Source of the DNA: Paenibacillus harenae
Lineage (GTDB): Bacteria > Bacillota > Bacilli > Paenibacillales > Paenibacillaceae
Reading direction: 5' to 3'
Length of the DNA: 64,000 nt
Assembly (NCBI RefSeq): GCF_030812415.1
Contig: NZ_JAUSST010000002.1
Span: 496,001-560,000 of the forward strand
The notes under the pieces are model-generated. The model had not been told where the DNA came from. It worked only from the letters and a program-made list of their open reading frames with translations, and made no database searches. Below, one piece after another: positions 17,285-27,178 of the stretch (the first letter of the stretch is position 1; each line of letters starts with the position of its first letter). A program made the translations under genes and the position numbers.

Positions 17285-19119
17285 GGTCGCACCTCCACGG
17301 TTTGTCCGAGCTTATCCGTATGGATGAGCAGCTCATGCGAATGCGGATTCGAGGAGGTCAACGTATCGCCGGCCGTCGACTGCACTTCGCCGCGGATCTG
17401 GTTAAGCGAAGAGCCCAGCTCGCTAATCTGCTGCTTCAGATCGTTATCGTTGCCCGCTTCCAGCAGCAATCGCGCCAGTCGCTGCTCAATGGAACCGTCG
17501 CCTTTCTCGAAGCGTTCCAGGATATGGTCGAGCTCGCCTATGACGAGCTCGAATAGATTGATCTTCTCATGCAGCAAACTAACGATATGCTCCTCAATCG
17601 TGCCAAGCGTACATAGATTGTATATTTTCACGTCCTCGGTCTGGCCAAGACGGTGCACCCGCCCGATTCGCTGCTCGACGCGCATCGGATTCCATGGCAG
17701 ATCGAAATTTATCATATGGTGGCAGAACTGCAGGTTGATGCCCTCGCCGCCGGCTTCCGTCGCGATCAGCACTTGTGCGTTGCCGCGGAAAAGGTCCATC
17801 ATCCAATCTTTTTTGCCGCGATTCATGCCGCCGCGATAAGGGACGGCGGTCATATTGTGCGTGCGGAAAAATTGCAGCAAATATTCTTGCGTCGCCCGAT
17901 ATTCCGTGAAAATAATGACCTTCTCGTTCATTTCCTTCACGAGCTCCAACGTTTTTTCGGCTTTTGTATTTGCCTTTATGCTCTTGATCTTCTCGACGAG
18001 TTCCCAAATTCTCGGACGCATCGGCGAATCTTCGCTCGTCTTCTTGAACAAATTAACAAGCGTAAGGAAAACGGCGTCGCGGCTGCTGCATACTTCGCGC
18101 TGCAGCGTTACGAGCGACAGCATGCTCGACAGATCGCCTCCGCTCTCGTCGTACCGTTCTTTGACGAAGCCGGTTACGGCATCGTAGAGCGCTTTCTCGT
18201 CTTCGGAAAGGGCGAGGGGGACGTTGCGAACGAGACGTTTCGTAAAATGAATGCCGCCGTCGCCGCGCCGATTGCGGATCATGACGCCTGAGAGCGCTTC
18301 TTGAAGCTGATCCTCGTTCTTCGGCAGCCGCTTATCGACGACGAAGTTGGCGGCGAAGTCGCTTTGGCCGCCAAGCTGCCCCGGCTTAAGGAGGGTAATG
18401 AGATTGAACAGCTCGTCGAGATCGTTTTGGATCGGCGTTGCGGTTAGGAGCAAGCAATATTTTTTGCGAAGCAGGTTCGCGAATTGGTAGTTTGTCGTTT
18501 TTTTGTTCTTGAGCTTGTGTGCCTCGTCGATGATGATGAGGTCGTAATCGGTATTCAATACGAGCTCGCGATGAGGGTCGCGCTTCGCCGTGTCAATTGA
18601 GGCGACGACGACGTCGTATCCCCAAGTGTACTCCTTCTTCTGGGCAACGGCGGAGATGCCGAACTTCTGGTTCAGCTCGCGTACCCATTGCAATACGAGC
18701 GATGCGGGAACGAGAATGAGCGCGCGCTTCACAAGGCCGCGAACCATGTATTCCTTGAGCACGAGGCCGGCTTCTATCGTTTTGCCAAGTCCGACTTCGT
18801 CGGCGAGAATCGCCCGTCCGCCCATTTCATGCAGCACCTTGCGCGCCGTGCCGATCTGATGCGGCATCGGCTCGAAGTCGGGAAGACTGCGCAAGCATTG
18901 CAATTGCTCGAAGCTCTCAATGCGTCTCGCTTGCTCGGCTTCCATAGCAAGCTGATAGAGTGTCCAGTCGTCCCACGGACCTCCTTTGGCGATACGGTTC
19001 TGAAGCTCATCAAACCAGGAACGGTCGTATTGCAGATCGACTAGCGGATGAAGCTTTTTCGTGACGTAGGATATTCCCGTATCGGTTGAACTCATCTGTG
19101 GCTGGTTCGTAAATGACAT
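17281..19119 (-). CDS. yqhH: SNF2/SWI2-family helicase, YqhH
   Basis: 612 residues from ATG 19119, nine bases after AAGGGAG; an ATG at 19152 has no site. Superfamily 2 ATPase motifs in order: LADEVGLGKTIEAG (Walker A/I), LILVPASLVLQW (Ia), LIIIDEAHKLKN (II, DEAH), LLTATPIQND (III), IIFTEYRATQEYLL (IV), LIATEAGGEGINLQFC (V), QRIGRVHRLGQ (VI). It probably remodels protein-nucleic-acid complexes; the specific role is unknown. Position beside yqhG is conserved with B. subtilis. Confidence 0.9.
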   Translation of the reverse strand: MSFTNQPQMSSTDTGISYVTKKLHPLVDLQYDRSWFDELQNRIAKGGPWDDWTLYQLAMEAEQARRIESFEQLQCLRSLPDFEPMPHQIGTARKVLHEMGGRAILADEVGLGKTIEAGLVLKEYMVRGLVKRALILVPASLVLQWVRELNQKFGISAVAQKKEYTWGYDVVVASIDTAKRDPHRELVLNTDYDLIIIDEAHKLKNKKTTNYQFANLLRKKYCLLLTATPIQNDLDELFNLITLLKPGQLGGQSDFAANFVVDKRLPKNEDQLQEALSGVMIRNRRGDGGIHFTKRLVRNVPLALSEDEKALYDAVTGFVKERYDESGGDLSSMLSLVTLQREVCSSRDAVFLTLVNLFKKTSEDSPMRPRIWELVEKIKSIKANTKAEKTLELVKEMNEKVIIFTEYRATQEYLLQFFRTHNMTAVPYRGGMNRGKKDWMMDLFRGNAQVLIATEAGGEGINLQFCHHMINFDLPWNPMRVEQRIGRVHRLGQTEDVKIYNLCTLGTIEEHIVSLLHEKINLFELVIGELDHILERFEKGDGSIEQRLARLLLEAGNDNDLKQQISELGSSLNQIRGEVQSTAGDTLTSSNPHSHELLIHTDKLGQTVEVRP

Positions 19120-19281
19120 GGAGATCAGCTCCCTTCCGCATGGATTAGGCATAAGTTGTCATTAGTATGGCCTTTTCAACAAAGATTAATAAGATGGCGC
19201 ACAAAAAAGAGTGCGGACAAGCCCGATCGAGATAGAAGGCATGTAAGCGGAGTTCATAAAGGAAATTCGAGGAAAATAAGA

Positions 19282-19334
19282 GTGTGAATCAACATATGGT
19301 ATAGTATAATGAATATAATACACAATATATTGTG
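19282..19334 (+). promoter_or_regulatory. nrdJ promoter with NrdR box
   Basis: TATAAT at 19305-19310 with GTGTGA (19282-19287) 17 bases upstream. Over the expected start lies the palindrome CACAATATATTGTG (19321-19334), matching the NrdR box consensus (ACACWATATATWGTGT core). A degenerate half, ACATATGGTATAGT (19292-19305), lies 29 bases upstream centre to centre and could be the second box that NrdR usually needs. Confidence 0.75.
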
Positions 19335-19401
19335 ATTGTTGGCGAGGGTTGGCTATTCGGAATGGGAAAAGGATGGAGTATGGGAGGAGACTGAGACGGC
19401 G

Positions 19402-21957
19402 ATGGGTACAGAACAGGGAACCAAGCTGGAGGGGCTTAGCGAGAAAATATTTTTGGATCGTTACGCATGGAAGCATGCCGATTCCAGGCAAGTCAAAGTC
19501 GGCGATACGGTGCTCGTCTTGACGAAGGACGATTCGAAGTTTCCGACTAAGCAAGTCGGGGAAGTTACGGAGCTGTCCAGCGCCGGCGCGCGAGTGCAGC
19601 TTCGGAGCGGCGAGGTTGTCGATACGACAACCGCGAAGCTGTCGCTTACGATTGAGAAAACGCCGGAGGAGATGTGGGATCGGCTGGCTAAGGCAATGGC
19701 TTCGGCGGAGCTGACGGAGGATAAGCGCGGGGAGTGGCAGGAGCGTTTTCGGTATATTTTAGACGATTGGAAGTTAGTCCCGGGAGGCAGAATCGCTGCC
19801 GGAGCAGGCGCGAGCGAGGAACTGACTCTATTTAACTGTTACGTGATCCCATCCCCGAAGGACAGCAGGGGCGGCATTATGAAGTCGCTCTCGGAGATGA
19901 CCGAAATTATGGCCCGCGGCGGTGGCGTCGGCATGAATCTGTCCTCGCTCCGCCCGCGTCGTTCGATCGTCGCCGGCGTCAACGGCGCATCCAGCGGGTC
20001 TGTCTCTTGGGGCGGATTGTTCAGTTATACGACGGGGTTGATCGAGCAAGGCGGTTCAAGAAGAGGCGCCTTAATGCTAATGATTAACGACTGGCATCCT
20101 GATGTGATGGAGTTCATTACGGTCAAGCAAACGATGGGGCAGGTGACGAATGCCAATCTGTCGGTGTGCGTCAGCAATGCATTCATGCACGCGGTAAAAG
20201 AAGACCTCGATTGGGAGCTCGTATTTCCCGATACGAGGGAAGAGGGTTATGACGAGCTGTGGACAGGCGATCTGGAAGCGTGGCGCAAGTCGGGCAAGAA
20301 AGTGATTCCCTATAAAACGGTTCGCGCTCGCGATATATGGCAGACGATCATCGAGTCGGCATGGAAGTCGGCGGAGCCGGGCGTCGTCTTCATGGAGTAT
20401 TACAATCAAATGTCGAACAGCTGGTATTTTAATCCGATAATCAGTACGAATCCCTGCGGTGAACAAGGACTTCCAGCGTGGGGCGTCTGCAACCTCTCGG
20501 CGGTCAATTTGTCGAGATTCTACGATGAAGAGAAGCATGACGTCGCATGGGATGAGCTGGCGAAGGTGACGCGGTGGTCGGTTCGTTTTCTCGATAATGT
20601 CATTGAAACGACGCCGTACCATTTCGAGGAGAATGAACGAAATCAGAAGCTGGAACGTCGAATTGGGCTTGGTACGATGGGACTTGCTGAATTGATGATC
20701 AAGCTGCGCATCCGATACGGCAGCCCTGAATCGCTTGCGTTCCTTGATAAGCTGTATGCCTTTATGGCGAGAGAGTCCTACCTCGCTTCGGCAGAAATTG
20801 CGGGAGAGAAAGGATCGTTCAAAGCGTTCAAAGCAGATCCGTTCCTGCAAAGCGGATTCATGCGCAATATAACGGAGCGGTATCCGGAGGTTGGGCAAGC
20901 GATTAGGGATAACGGCATGCGCAACGTTACGGTCTTGACGCAAGCGCCGACGGGCAGTACCGGAACGATGGTCGGCACTTCGACGGGCATTGAACCGTAC
21001 TTCGCCTTCGAGTATTACCGCCAAAGCCGACTCGGCCACGATAAACAATTTGTGCCGATTGCCGCGCAGTGGAAGGAAGAGCATCCGGGAGAAGAACTCC
21101 CCGACTATTTCGTAACGTCGATGAGTTTGTCCGCGGAGGATCATATTCGCGTACAGGCAGCGATTCAGCGTTGGGTAGATAGCTCGATCTCGAAGACGGC
21201 GAATTGCCCGGCCGACTTCACCGTGGAAGAGACGGCGCGGCTGTATGAACTGGCCTTCGAGCTTGGCTGCAAGGGCGTAACGATCTACCGCGATGGTAGT
21301 CGAGACGTGCAGGTGCTTTCAACCAAGAAGGAAGAAGACAAGCAAGTTCCTGCGGCGATCGAGACAATGCCAGACGAAGAGATTGCGCCACAGGTAGAAG
21401 AAACGAAAGAAACGCAATCGATCAAGGCAGGACAGGTACTGGATAAGGAATACAAACGTCGGCCTCAAGTATTGAAGGGTGCAACCTATAAAGTCAACAC
21501 ACCGTTCGGCATGGCTTACATTACGATCAACGATTTGAACGGATCGCCAGCCGAGATTTTCCTGAACGTCGGCAAAGCAGGGTCGGACGTATTCGCTATG
21601 GCGGAAGCGCTTGGCCGCGTCTGCTCGCTGTTCCTTCGTTACGGCGATCATGGCAACAAATCGAAGCTGCTTATTAAGCATTTGAAAGGGATCGGCGGAT
21701 CGGGTGCAATCGGGTTTGGCGTGAATCGGGTGGAGTCGATTGCCGATGCGGTGGCAAAGGCGCTGGAGATTCATACGGAGGGCGCAGAGGAGTACGCGGC
21801 TGCGGTGGAAGCACCGACTATCCAAGCGGACAATCCGCATGCAGATCATCATGCCGATACTTCACGCGACTTATGTCCGTCATGCGGCTCGGCAACGCTA
21901 ATTAATATCGAAGGCTGCAAGCAATGCAGTACGTGTGGTTACAGCAAGTGTAATTGA
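19402..21957 (+). CDS. nrdJ: Adenosylcobalamin-dependent ribonucleotide reductase, class II
   Basis: Reduces ribonucleotides to deoxyribonucleotides using vitamin B12. 851 residues from ATG 19402 after GGAGGAG; upstream in-frame TTG/ATG codons lack a site. Features: NCYVIPSPKDS with the N-terminal redox cysteine, RGGGVGMNLSSLRP, EQGGSRRGALM, STNPCGEQGLP with the active-site cysteine, APTGSTGTMVGTSTGIEP, and a late extra domain (about 640-800). The C-terminus is a zinc-ribbon, CPSCGSATL..CKQCSTCGYSKCN, carrying the cysteines that re-reduce the active site. No intein is present. It is transcribed alone behind an NrdR box. Confidence 0.93.
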   Translation: MGTEQGTKLEGLSEKIFLDRYAWKHADSRQVKVGDTVLVLTKDDSKFPTKQVGEVTELSSAGARVQLRSGEVVDTTTAKLSLTIEKTPEEMWDRLAKAMASAELTEDKRGEWQERFRYILDDWKLVPGGRIAAGAGASEELTLFNCYVIPSPKDSRGGIMKSLSEMTEIMARGGGVGMNLSSLRPRRSIVAGVNGASSGSVSWGGLFSYTTGLIEQGGSRRGALMLMINDWHPDVMEFITVKQTMGQVTNANLSVCVSNAFMHAVKEDLDWELVFPDTREEGYDELWTGDLEAWRKSGKKVIPYKTVRARDIWQTIIESAWKSAEPGVVFMEYYNQMSNSWYFNPIISTNPCGEQGLPAWGVCNLSAVNLSRFYDEEKHDVAWDELAKVTRWSVRFLDNVIETTPYHFEENERNQKLERRIGLGTMGLAELMIKLRIRYGSPESLAFLDKLYAFMARESYLASAEIAGEKGSFKAFKADPFLQSGFMRNITERYPEVGQAIRDNGMRNVTVLTQAPTGSTGTMVGTSTGIEPYFAFEYYRQSRLGHDKQFVPIAAQWKEEHPGEELPDYFVTSMSLSAEDHIRVQAAIQRWVDSSISKTANCPADFTVEETARLYELAFELGCKGVTIYRDGSRDVQVLSTKKEEDKQVPAAIETMPDEEIAPQVEETKETQSIKAGQVLDKEYKRRPQVLKGATYKVNTPFGMAYITINDLNGSPAEIFLNVGKAGSDVFAMAEALGRVCSLFLRYGDHGNKSKLLIKHLKGIGGSGAIGFGVNRVESIADAVAKALEIHTEGAEEYAAAVEAPTIQADNPHADHHADTSRDLCPSCGSATLINIEGCKQCSTCGYSKCN

Positions 21958-22021
21958 GTAAGTTGCAGAGCTAGAGACAGGCAGGCAGCATTTCAGGGCA
22001 AACCTGACAACGAATGTGGAA

Positions 22022-22076
22022 GAGGCCGCGAACCATATCGACATGGTCGTGGCCTTCATCTTCATTCGTTTTTTTC
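22022..22076 (+). terminator. Probable nrdJ terminator
   Basis: GAGGCCGCGAACCAT (22023-22037 region) pairs with ATGGTCGTGGCCTTC with a bulge. A T-rich run follows at 22068-22076, after a gap of about a dozen bases, so it is not a classic terminator. Confidence 0.5.
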
Positions 22077-22103
22077 TTTGTTCAATTGCCATAACGCAAG
22101 CAA

Positions 22104-23597
22104 TTATTTCTCCGTCTTAATCGAAATGACTCGATTTTCTTCGTCCCATTCGACCGATGCGCCTAGGCCTTCGCTTATAAAACGAAGCGGAACCATTGTC
22201 TTGCCCCTGACTACCAACGGCGGAGCCGTTAATGTCGTGTTTTGCCCGTTTATTGACGCGGCTGTCGTTCTGATTTTGAGTTTGATCTTATTCCGATCGT
22301 TCCATATTGTAATATCGCCGTTATCATATTGGACTTGACCGCCCATTTCCTCAATCACTCCTCGCAGCGGAACGAAAGAAACCCCTTTAATGACGATCGG
22401 GTTTGTCGTCAGCTTAGCCTCTGAATCGTTAAGGTTAAGCGTGATCGCTTTCCAGACGGGTCTAAGATGAGGCTCCGTCGCCATCTTATTTGTTAGATTC
22501 GCGTATTTATTATAATCGGGATCATTGATCATTTCATTTCCGGTAATCGAAGTGATCCTGCCGTAAGAGTGTACGGTGCCATTCAATAGTAACAATAAAG
22601 TCGAATAATTGAAGTCTATTTGCTTCAATTCATTTGGTTTTATAACTAAACCAATCTTTTGGATAGCAGCCGCATCGTTAAATTTGACAGTATCTCCAGT
22701 CGTTTTTATGACGGCGCAGCTAGAATGCCCGCAGCTAAAAGTTAGGACATCTATCATGACTTGCTTGATCTTTAATGTTTTTTGAACCTCCCAGAGTGTG
22801 CCGTCGTCCTTGGTCACATAGATTCGGTTGGACATATCATCGATTTCCGTTACTGGAAAATCAAAGAGCTTTACGGGTTCCCATTTGGATACGACGTTAT
22901 CGATAATATCGAAATAACTGCTTAACACACCCCATGCCCACGTTATTCCGGCCTCGTCCGTTGCAGCCGAGAAGCCATCGCCCGCATAGATGGACTTTAT
23001 ATTTTGAAGACCCGGCACCATCATAGGCGTAGTAGCCTTAGCAATGGATTGCTTCCATTCGGATCTTCCGAGCTTGCCCAAGTTTGCATCTCCCCAGGAC
23101 CAAACCGTGCCATCCGACTTTAAGGCAAGGACATGATAAGAACCGGCTTGGATATCAACAACGTTAGTCAGCGCTTTGATTTGTGTTGGTTTAACGAAGT
23201 CTTCAATGCCGGATATGGAGTTTAATGTCCCGTTGCCCTGCAACCCCGTTGCTTGACCCCACACCCAGACCGTCCCGTCCTTTTTCAGCGCAAAGCTATT
23301 GGTATCACTGGTTTCGATTTTTTGAGCATCCTGTAATACGGGAACAGCGGCAGTTTTATAGCCTGTTGTCCCGTCGCCTACTTGACCGGAGAAATTATCG
23401 CCCCATGCCCATACAACGCCGTTCTGATCCAAAGCTAACGCGTGGGTGTCTCCAAAAGACGACGTACTGATCTGTACAATGTCGTTCAAGTATCTGGTAT
23501 TGGCTTCCGTTCCGGCATATAGATTCGTTGGAAAAATCATAAGGGTTGCAAGAACAGCAGCAAGAAACAGCTTCGGTTTTTTAAAGTAGTTATTCAT
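22104..23597 (-). CDS. Secreted RCC1-repeat protein with copper-amine-oxidase-N domain
   Basis: 497 residues, ATG start behind AGAGGGGG. Signal peptide about 1-28 (..FPTNLYAG). Residues 40-330 hold RCC1-type propeller repeats, seen as ALALDQNGVVWAWGDNFSG, SFALKKDGTVWVWG, VLALKSDGTVWSWGDANLG and later degenerate copies. Residues 400-497 are a copper-amine-oxidase N-terminal-like domain with two VPLR blocks (FVPLRGVIEEMGG, MVPLRFISEGLGASVEW). Despite the name this domain is a wall- or surface-associated module in Paenibacillaceae and no oxidase is present. Expected outside the cell; function unknown. Confidence 0.82.
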   Translation of the reverse strand: MNNYFKKPKLFLAAVLATLMIFPTNLYAGTEANTRYLNDIVQISTSSFGDTHALALDQNGVVWAWGDNFSGQVGDGTTGYKTAAVPVLQDAQKIETSDTNSFALKKDGTVWVWGQATGLQGNGTLNSISGIEDFVKPTQIKALTNVVDIQAGSYHVLALKSDGTVWSWGDANLGKLGRSEWKQSIAKATTPMMVPGLQNIKSIYAGDGFSAATDEAGITWAWGVLSSYFDIIDNVVSKWEPVKLFDFPVTEIDDMSNRIYVTKDDGTLWEVQKTLKIKQVMIDVLTFSCGHSSCAVIKTTGDTVKFNDAAAIQKIGLVIKPNELKQIDFNYSTLLLLLNGTVHSYGRITSITGNEMINDPDYNKYANLTNKMATEPHLRPVWKAITLNLNDSEAKLTTNPIVIKGVSFVPLRGVIEEMGGQVQYDNGDITIWNDRNKIKLKIRTTAASINGQNTTLTAPPLVVRGKTMVPLRFISEGLGASVEWDEENRVISIKTEK

Positions 23598-23853
23598 CAG
23601 AGTCCCCCTCTACATATTAGGCAATATTTGTAAGACGTCTGCTGGCATAGAAAAGTTGCGACTAAATAAGAGACGGCATGACCTAATACAGAACCAAGGA
23701 GCAGTATGCTTAAAGGATTTTTGAGTTTCCACTATAAGTGTTTTCCGTAAAGGTTGCGCTTTCATTCGTGCACTCTTAATATTGAATATGAAATAATTAA
23801 TTCATATAACGATTAATATATTTATTTATTCTACTAGAGGAGGAGGAGCGCTA
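23598..23853. other. Gap between divergent genes
   Basis: 256 bases separating the minus-strand RCC1 protein from the plus-strand kinase. The last 80 bases are AT-rich and end with a strong GAGGAGGAGG ribosome site at about 23836-23848. No clear -35/-10 pair was identified and no small gene was seen. Confidence 0.4.
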
Positions 23854-25605
23854 TTGTTCGGACATTTTCGCAAAATAAGCCTTATTAAGCAAATCGTATA
23901 TTTGATCCTCATTATGCTTATTATTTTGCTCATTTCATTCATCGTCTCCAACTCGATCGCGAAGAGCACCGTCGAGCTGAAGGTGACGGAATCGGCTACG
24001 AAAATCATGCTTCAGGTCGAGGAAACAATAACAAGCTTCTATAAAGATATGGATGGGATCTCATACTCGCTGCTGTACAGTCCGACGATCCAGTCGTATT
24101 TGGGAACAAATGAAATATTGTCCCGCATTCTGATGAACAATGACATTGCCTCGCAATTTTCCAGTACGCTTGCTCTTAAGGAAAACATACGAGGCATCCA
24201 AATTTACGATAACGAAAGCAAAATGATCGCGAGCGAAGGAAGATCGATTGAACCGCTTGCCGTTAGCCGAGTGTCTGATATCCGCTATTCCGGAATTATG
24301 AGAAACGCATCGGGTGGCCTGTACTATACGATTGCCGTACCGATCTATAATTTGCAGAACAACTACGTGCTCAAGGATTACCGCGGCATGTCGCTGTTCA
24401 TTATGGACGTTTCGAACTTCGATACGATACTGAATAAGTCGAAGATTACGCCAAACGCAAAGATGATGCTGCTAGACCATGCCAATAAAATCATATCAAG
24501 CACGAATGTCGAGAGAGTCATAACGGACTTCGACACCGAAGCTTGGCGCAAGGACAGCCGTTATATCGTCCAAGAAATCACATTATCGTATACCGGCTGG
24601 AAGATCGTTAGCGTAATTCCGAAGGACGAGCTGCTGCAGGATCTGGATACGGTGAAGCAGCTCAATGTCGCGACGTACGTCATTATATTCTCGATTTTCT
24701 GCTTGTTCCTGCTCATCTTCTACGGGCGAATATTGAAGCCGGTAAAGTCGCTTCTCGATTTCGTCAAGTCATATGCGAAGAGCGGGGGGCACAGACGGTT
24801 CAACATCGTCTATCATAACGAAATCGGCGTGCTTGCCGACAACTTGAACAAAATGCTGGATGATATCGATATGCTCAGCAGCGATGTCCAGATTGCCCAG
24901 AAGCAAATGTATGAAGCTGAAATCGTAAAGAAACAAATGGAAATCGCAGCCTACCGCAATCAGATTAATCCGCACTTTCTGTATAACACGCTGGAGTGCA
25001 TTCGTGCGATGGCGTTCTATTACAAGGCTGATGATATTGCGGACATCTCCGCATCGCTGTCGAATATGTTCCGCTATTCGGTTAAAGGAGACAATATCGT
25101 CACGGTACAGGATGAGATTGCCCATCTTAAGGAATATGCGGCGATTATCGACTTTCGGTTCAGGGGGAAAATTCAGGTTGTCATTCAAGCGGATGAAACT
25201 TTGCTTGCCGAACAAACGTTGAAGATGCTGCTTCAGCCGATCGTCGAGAACGCGGTATTCCACGGTCTGGAGAGAAAGATCGACCCGGGAAAGGTAACGG
25301 TTATTATAAGTCGTACATCCGGCAACCGAATTCGTCTGTCGATCAGTGACGACGGTTTAGGAATGAACGTGGATAAGCTGAAGGAGCTGAAAGCTTGTTT
25401 GCATCAATTCGAGGAGCCGGGCTTCATGATGAATACCGGGGACAAAGGCATTGGTCTTGCTAATATTTACCGCAGAATGAAGCTGTTTTACGGTGATCAG
25501 GCGGATATGGAAATCGAAAGCGACTTGAATACAGGAACGACGGTAAGCATCGCTTTCTTGGCGGATAAGCTGCTGTTGGAAACGGGGGACGCCGCACATG
25601 CATAA
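23854..25605 (+). CDS. Sensor histidine kinase, YesM type
   Basis: 583 residues from TTG 23854, ten bases after GAGGAGGAGG. First membrane helix about 9-30, an extracellular sensor domain of about 240 residues, a second helix about 273-292, then HAMP. Histidine kinase domain (His_kin_internal type): AAYRNQINPHFLYNTLE with the phospho-accepting His, N-box QPIVENAVFHGLE, ISDDGLGM, and GDKGIGLANIYRRM. Its stop overlaps the response-regulator start by eight bases. Such pairs sense carbohydrates and switch on the adjacent solute-binding/permease genes, here 27179-30832. Confidence 0.9.
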   Translation: MFGHFRKISLIKQIVYLILIMLIILLISFIVSNSIAKSTVELKVTESATKIMLQVEETITSFYKDMDGISYSLLYSPTIQSYLGTNEILSRILMNNDIASQFSSTLALKENIRGIQIYDNESKMIASEGRSIEPLAVSRVSDIRYSGIMRNASGGLYYTIAVPIYNLQNNYVLKDYRGMSLFIMDVSNFDTILNKSKITPNAKMMLLDHANKIISSTNVERVITDFDTEAWRKDSRYIVQEITLSYTGWKIVSVIPKDELLQDLDTVKQLNVATYVIIFSIFCLFLLIFYGRILKPVKSLLDFVKSYAKSGGHRRFNIVYHNEIGVLADNLNKMLDDIDMLSSDVQIAQKQMYEAEIVKKQMEIAAYRNQINPHFLYNTLECIRAMAFYYKADDIADISASLSNMFRYSVKGDNIVTVQDEIAHLKEYAAIIDFRFRGKIQVVIQADETLLAEQTLKMLLQPIVENAVFHGLERKIDPGKVTVIISRTSGNRIRLSISDDGLGMNVDKLKELKACLHQFEEPGFMMNTGDKGIGLANIYRRMKLFYGDQADMEIESDLNTGTTVSIAFLADKLLLETGDAAHA

Positions 25606-27058
25606 CGTATTAATCGTCGACGATGAGCCTTGGGTAGCTTATGGCATAACGCATGTTATCGATTGGAACAGTCTCGGGTACAACGTCATCGGGGAAGCGC
25701 ATGACGGCCTAACCGCCTTGCGGATCATTCAAGAGAAGAAGCCGGAGCTCATTATTTCCGATATCCGCATGCCCGGATTGGACGGCATTGAACTATTGGA
25801 GCGGATCAACCTTTTGCAGTTGGAGACGAAGGTCATTCTGATTAGCGGCTATGCCGACTTCGAATATGCGCAGAGGGCGCTGCGGCTCGGCGCTTTCGAT
25901 TACCTGCTTAAGCAGGTCGACAAGGAGAAGCTGACGGAATCGGTGGCACGGCTATCCGAGCTGCTGGAACAAGAGCGCCGGGCGGGCTTAAGAACAGACC
26001 AATTTCTCGATGAATTGTTCGAATGGCTCGAGCCGGACAATACGATGACGATCGGCCGTATTTTGGCGAATAAAGGGGTAGAGACGCCATATCCCGATTA
26101 CCGTTTGCTAAGCTGCCTCTATTCGCCGCAATCGCAGGCTGCGAGCTTCTCGAAGGAGGGGTTATACGAGCGTGAAGGGGTAATCGCCGTCAAAGTCCGC
26201 ACCGGTCAGCATAAGCTATCGATTCTGCTTAATTACGACGAGAGCGAGTACCCGCTGCATTTCTTGAATCATATATCCGATTATTTGCTGAACGCCCAGT
26301 ATACCGGAATTAGCAGTCTCGGCCAAGTATCCACGCCTATCGCAAGGCTCTATCAAGAGTCCGACATCGCGGCATGCACCGCTGCCATGCACCAAGGTGC
26401 CCAGATCATTTCGTACAAGCAGGGCGACCTGTCTCCGGACATACGCAAGGTGATGCTGAATCTCGAAGTAAGCATCAAGGAGCAAGCCCGCGATGGGATC
26501 TTCGGTTTGCTGGACCGTTTATGCGCGGCATGCAGGGAGCAAAGTCTGTACATCGACCAGATCGCGATGATCTACAATCAGATCGTATCGATTATTTATA
26601 AATATCATGGCGGCTCAACGCGAATCGCCGAGATCGAGCATCTTCACTATGAGCATATTGCCCGTTATTACAGCTCTGCCGAGAGTCTCTTCGATCGGAT
26701 CAAATCATTCTTCGGTCTGCTGACGGAGGAAGAGGTTCATATTCATAACGTACAGGTCGAGAAAATGCTTGAATATATCGACAGCCGTTATACCGAAGAT
26801 CTATTGCTTAGCGCCATCGCCAAGCATTTCAAGATCAGCATCGGCTACTTAAGCACGCTCATCAAGAAAGAGACGGGCATGACGTATTCGGACTATATCA
26901 TGAATAAAAGATTAAGCATGGCCAAAGATTTGCTCGGCGATGCCTCGTTATCGATACATGATATCGTTCACCGTGTCGGGTACAAAGATTATTTTCATTT
27001 CAACAAGCTGTTCAAGAAACAATTCGGCATTACGCCTAGCAAATATCGCAAGCTTTAA
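25598..27058 (+). CDS. Response regulator with AraC-type output, YesN type
   Basis: 486 residues. Receiver domain (1-120): acidic pocket VDDEP, phosphorylatable Asp55 in IISDIRMPG, switch Ser in LISGYAD. The conserved lysine is in LLKQVDK, where the usual KP pair reads KQ. The C-terminal 100 residues are two AraC helix-turn-helix motifs: ISAIAKHFKISIGYLSTLIKKETG-like and HDIVHRVGYKDYFHFNKLFKKQFG. It is expected to activate the sugar-uptake genes that start 120 bases downstream. Translationally coupled to its kinase. Confidence 0.9.
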   Translation: MHNVLIVDDEPWVAYGITHVIDWNSLGYNVIGEAHDGLTALRIIQEKKPELIISDIRMPGLDGIELLERINLLQLETKVILISGYADFEYAQRALRLGAFDYLLKQVDKEKLTESVARLSELLEQERRAGLRTDQFLDELFEWLEPDNTMTIGRILANKGVETPYPDYRLLSCLYSPQSQAASFSKEGLYEREGVIAVKVRTGQHKLSILLNYDESEYPLHFLNHISDYLLNAQYTGISSLGQVSTPIARLYQESDIAACTAAMHQGAQIISYKQGDLSPDIRKVMLNLEVSIKEQARDGIFGLLDRLCAACREQSLYIDQIAMIYNQIVSIIYKYHGGSTRIAEIEHLHYEHIARYYSSAESLFDRIKSFFGLLTEEEVHIHNVQVEKMLEYIDSRYTEDLLLSAIAKHFKISIGYLSTLIKKETGMTYSDYIMNKRLSMAKDLLGDASLSIHDIVHRVGYKDYFHFNKLFKKQFGITPSKYRKL

Positions 27059-27178
27059 CGAATCTGCGAACGGAACACCAAAACTGCGAACTCGGAACAT
27101 GTAACGGCCGCAAGCCGAACGATATGATTAAGATGTTCGAACAAACAGATTTTTAAATATGGGAGGTCGTTTTCTATC

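Noticed and set aside
17653..18291. 212-codon plus-strand open frame inside yqhH
   Set aside because: Antisense of the helicase motifs; no independent support.
20077..21144. 355-codon minus-strand open frame inside nrdJ
   Set aside because: Antisense shadow of a strongly conserved gene; the translation is Arg/His-rich and matches no family.
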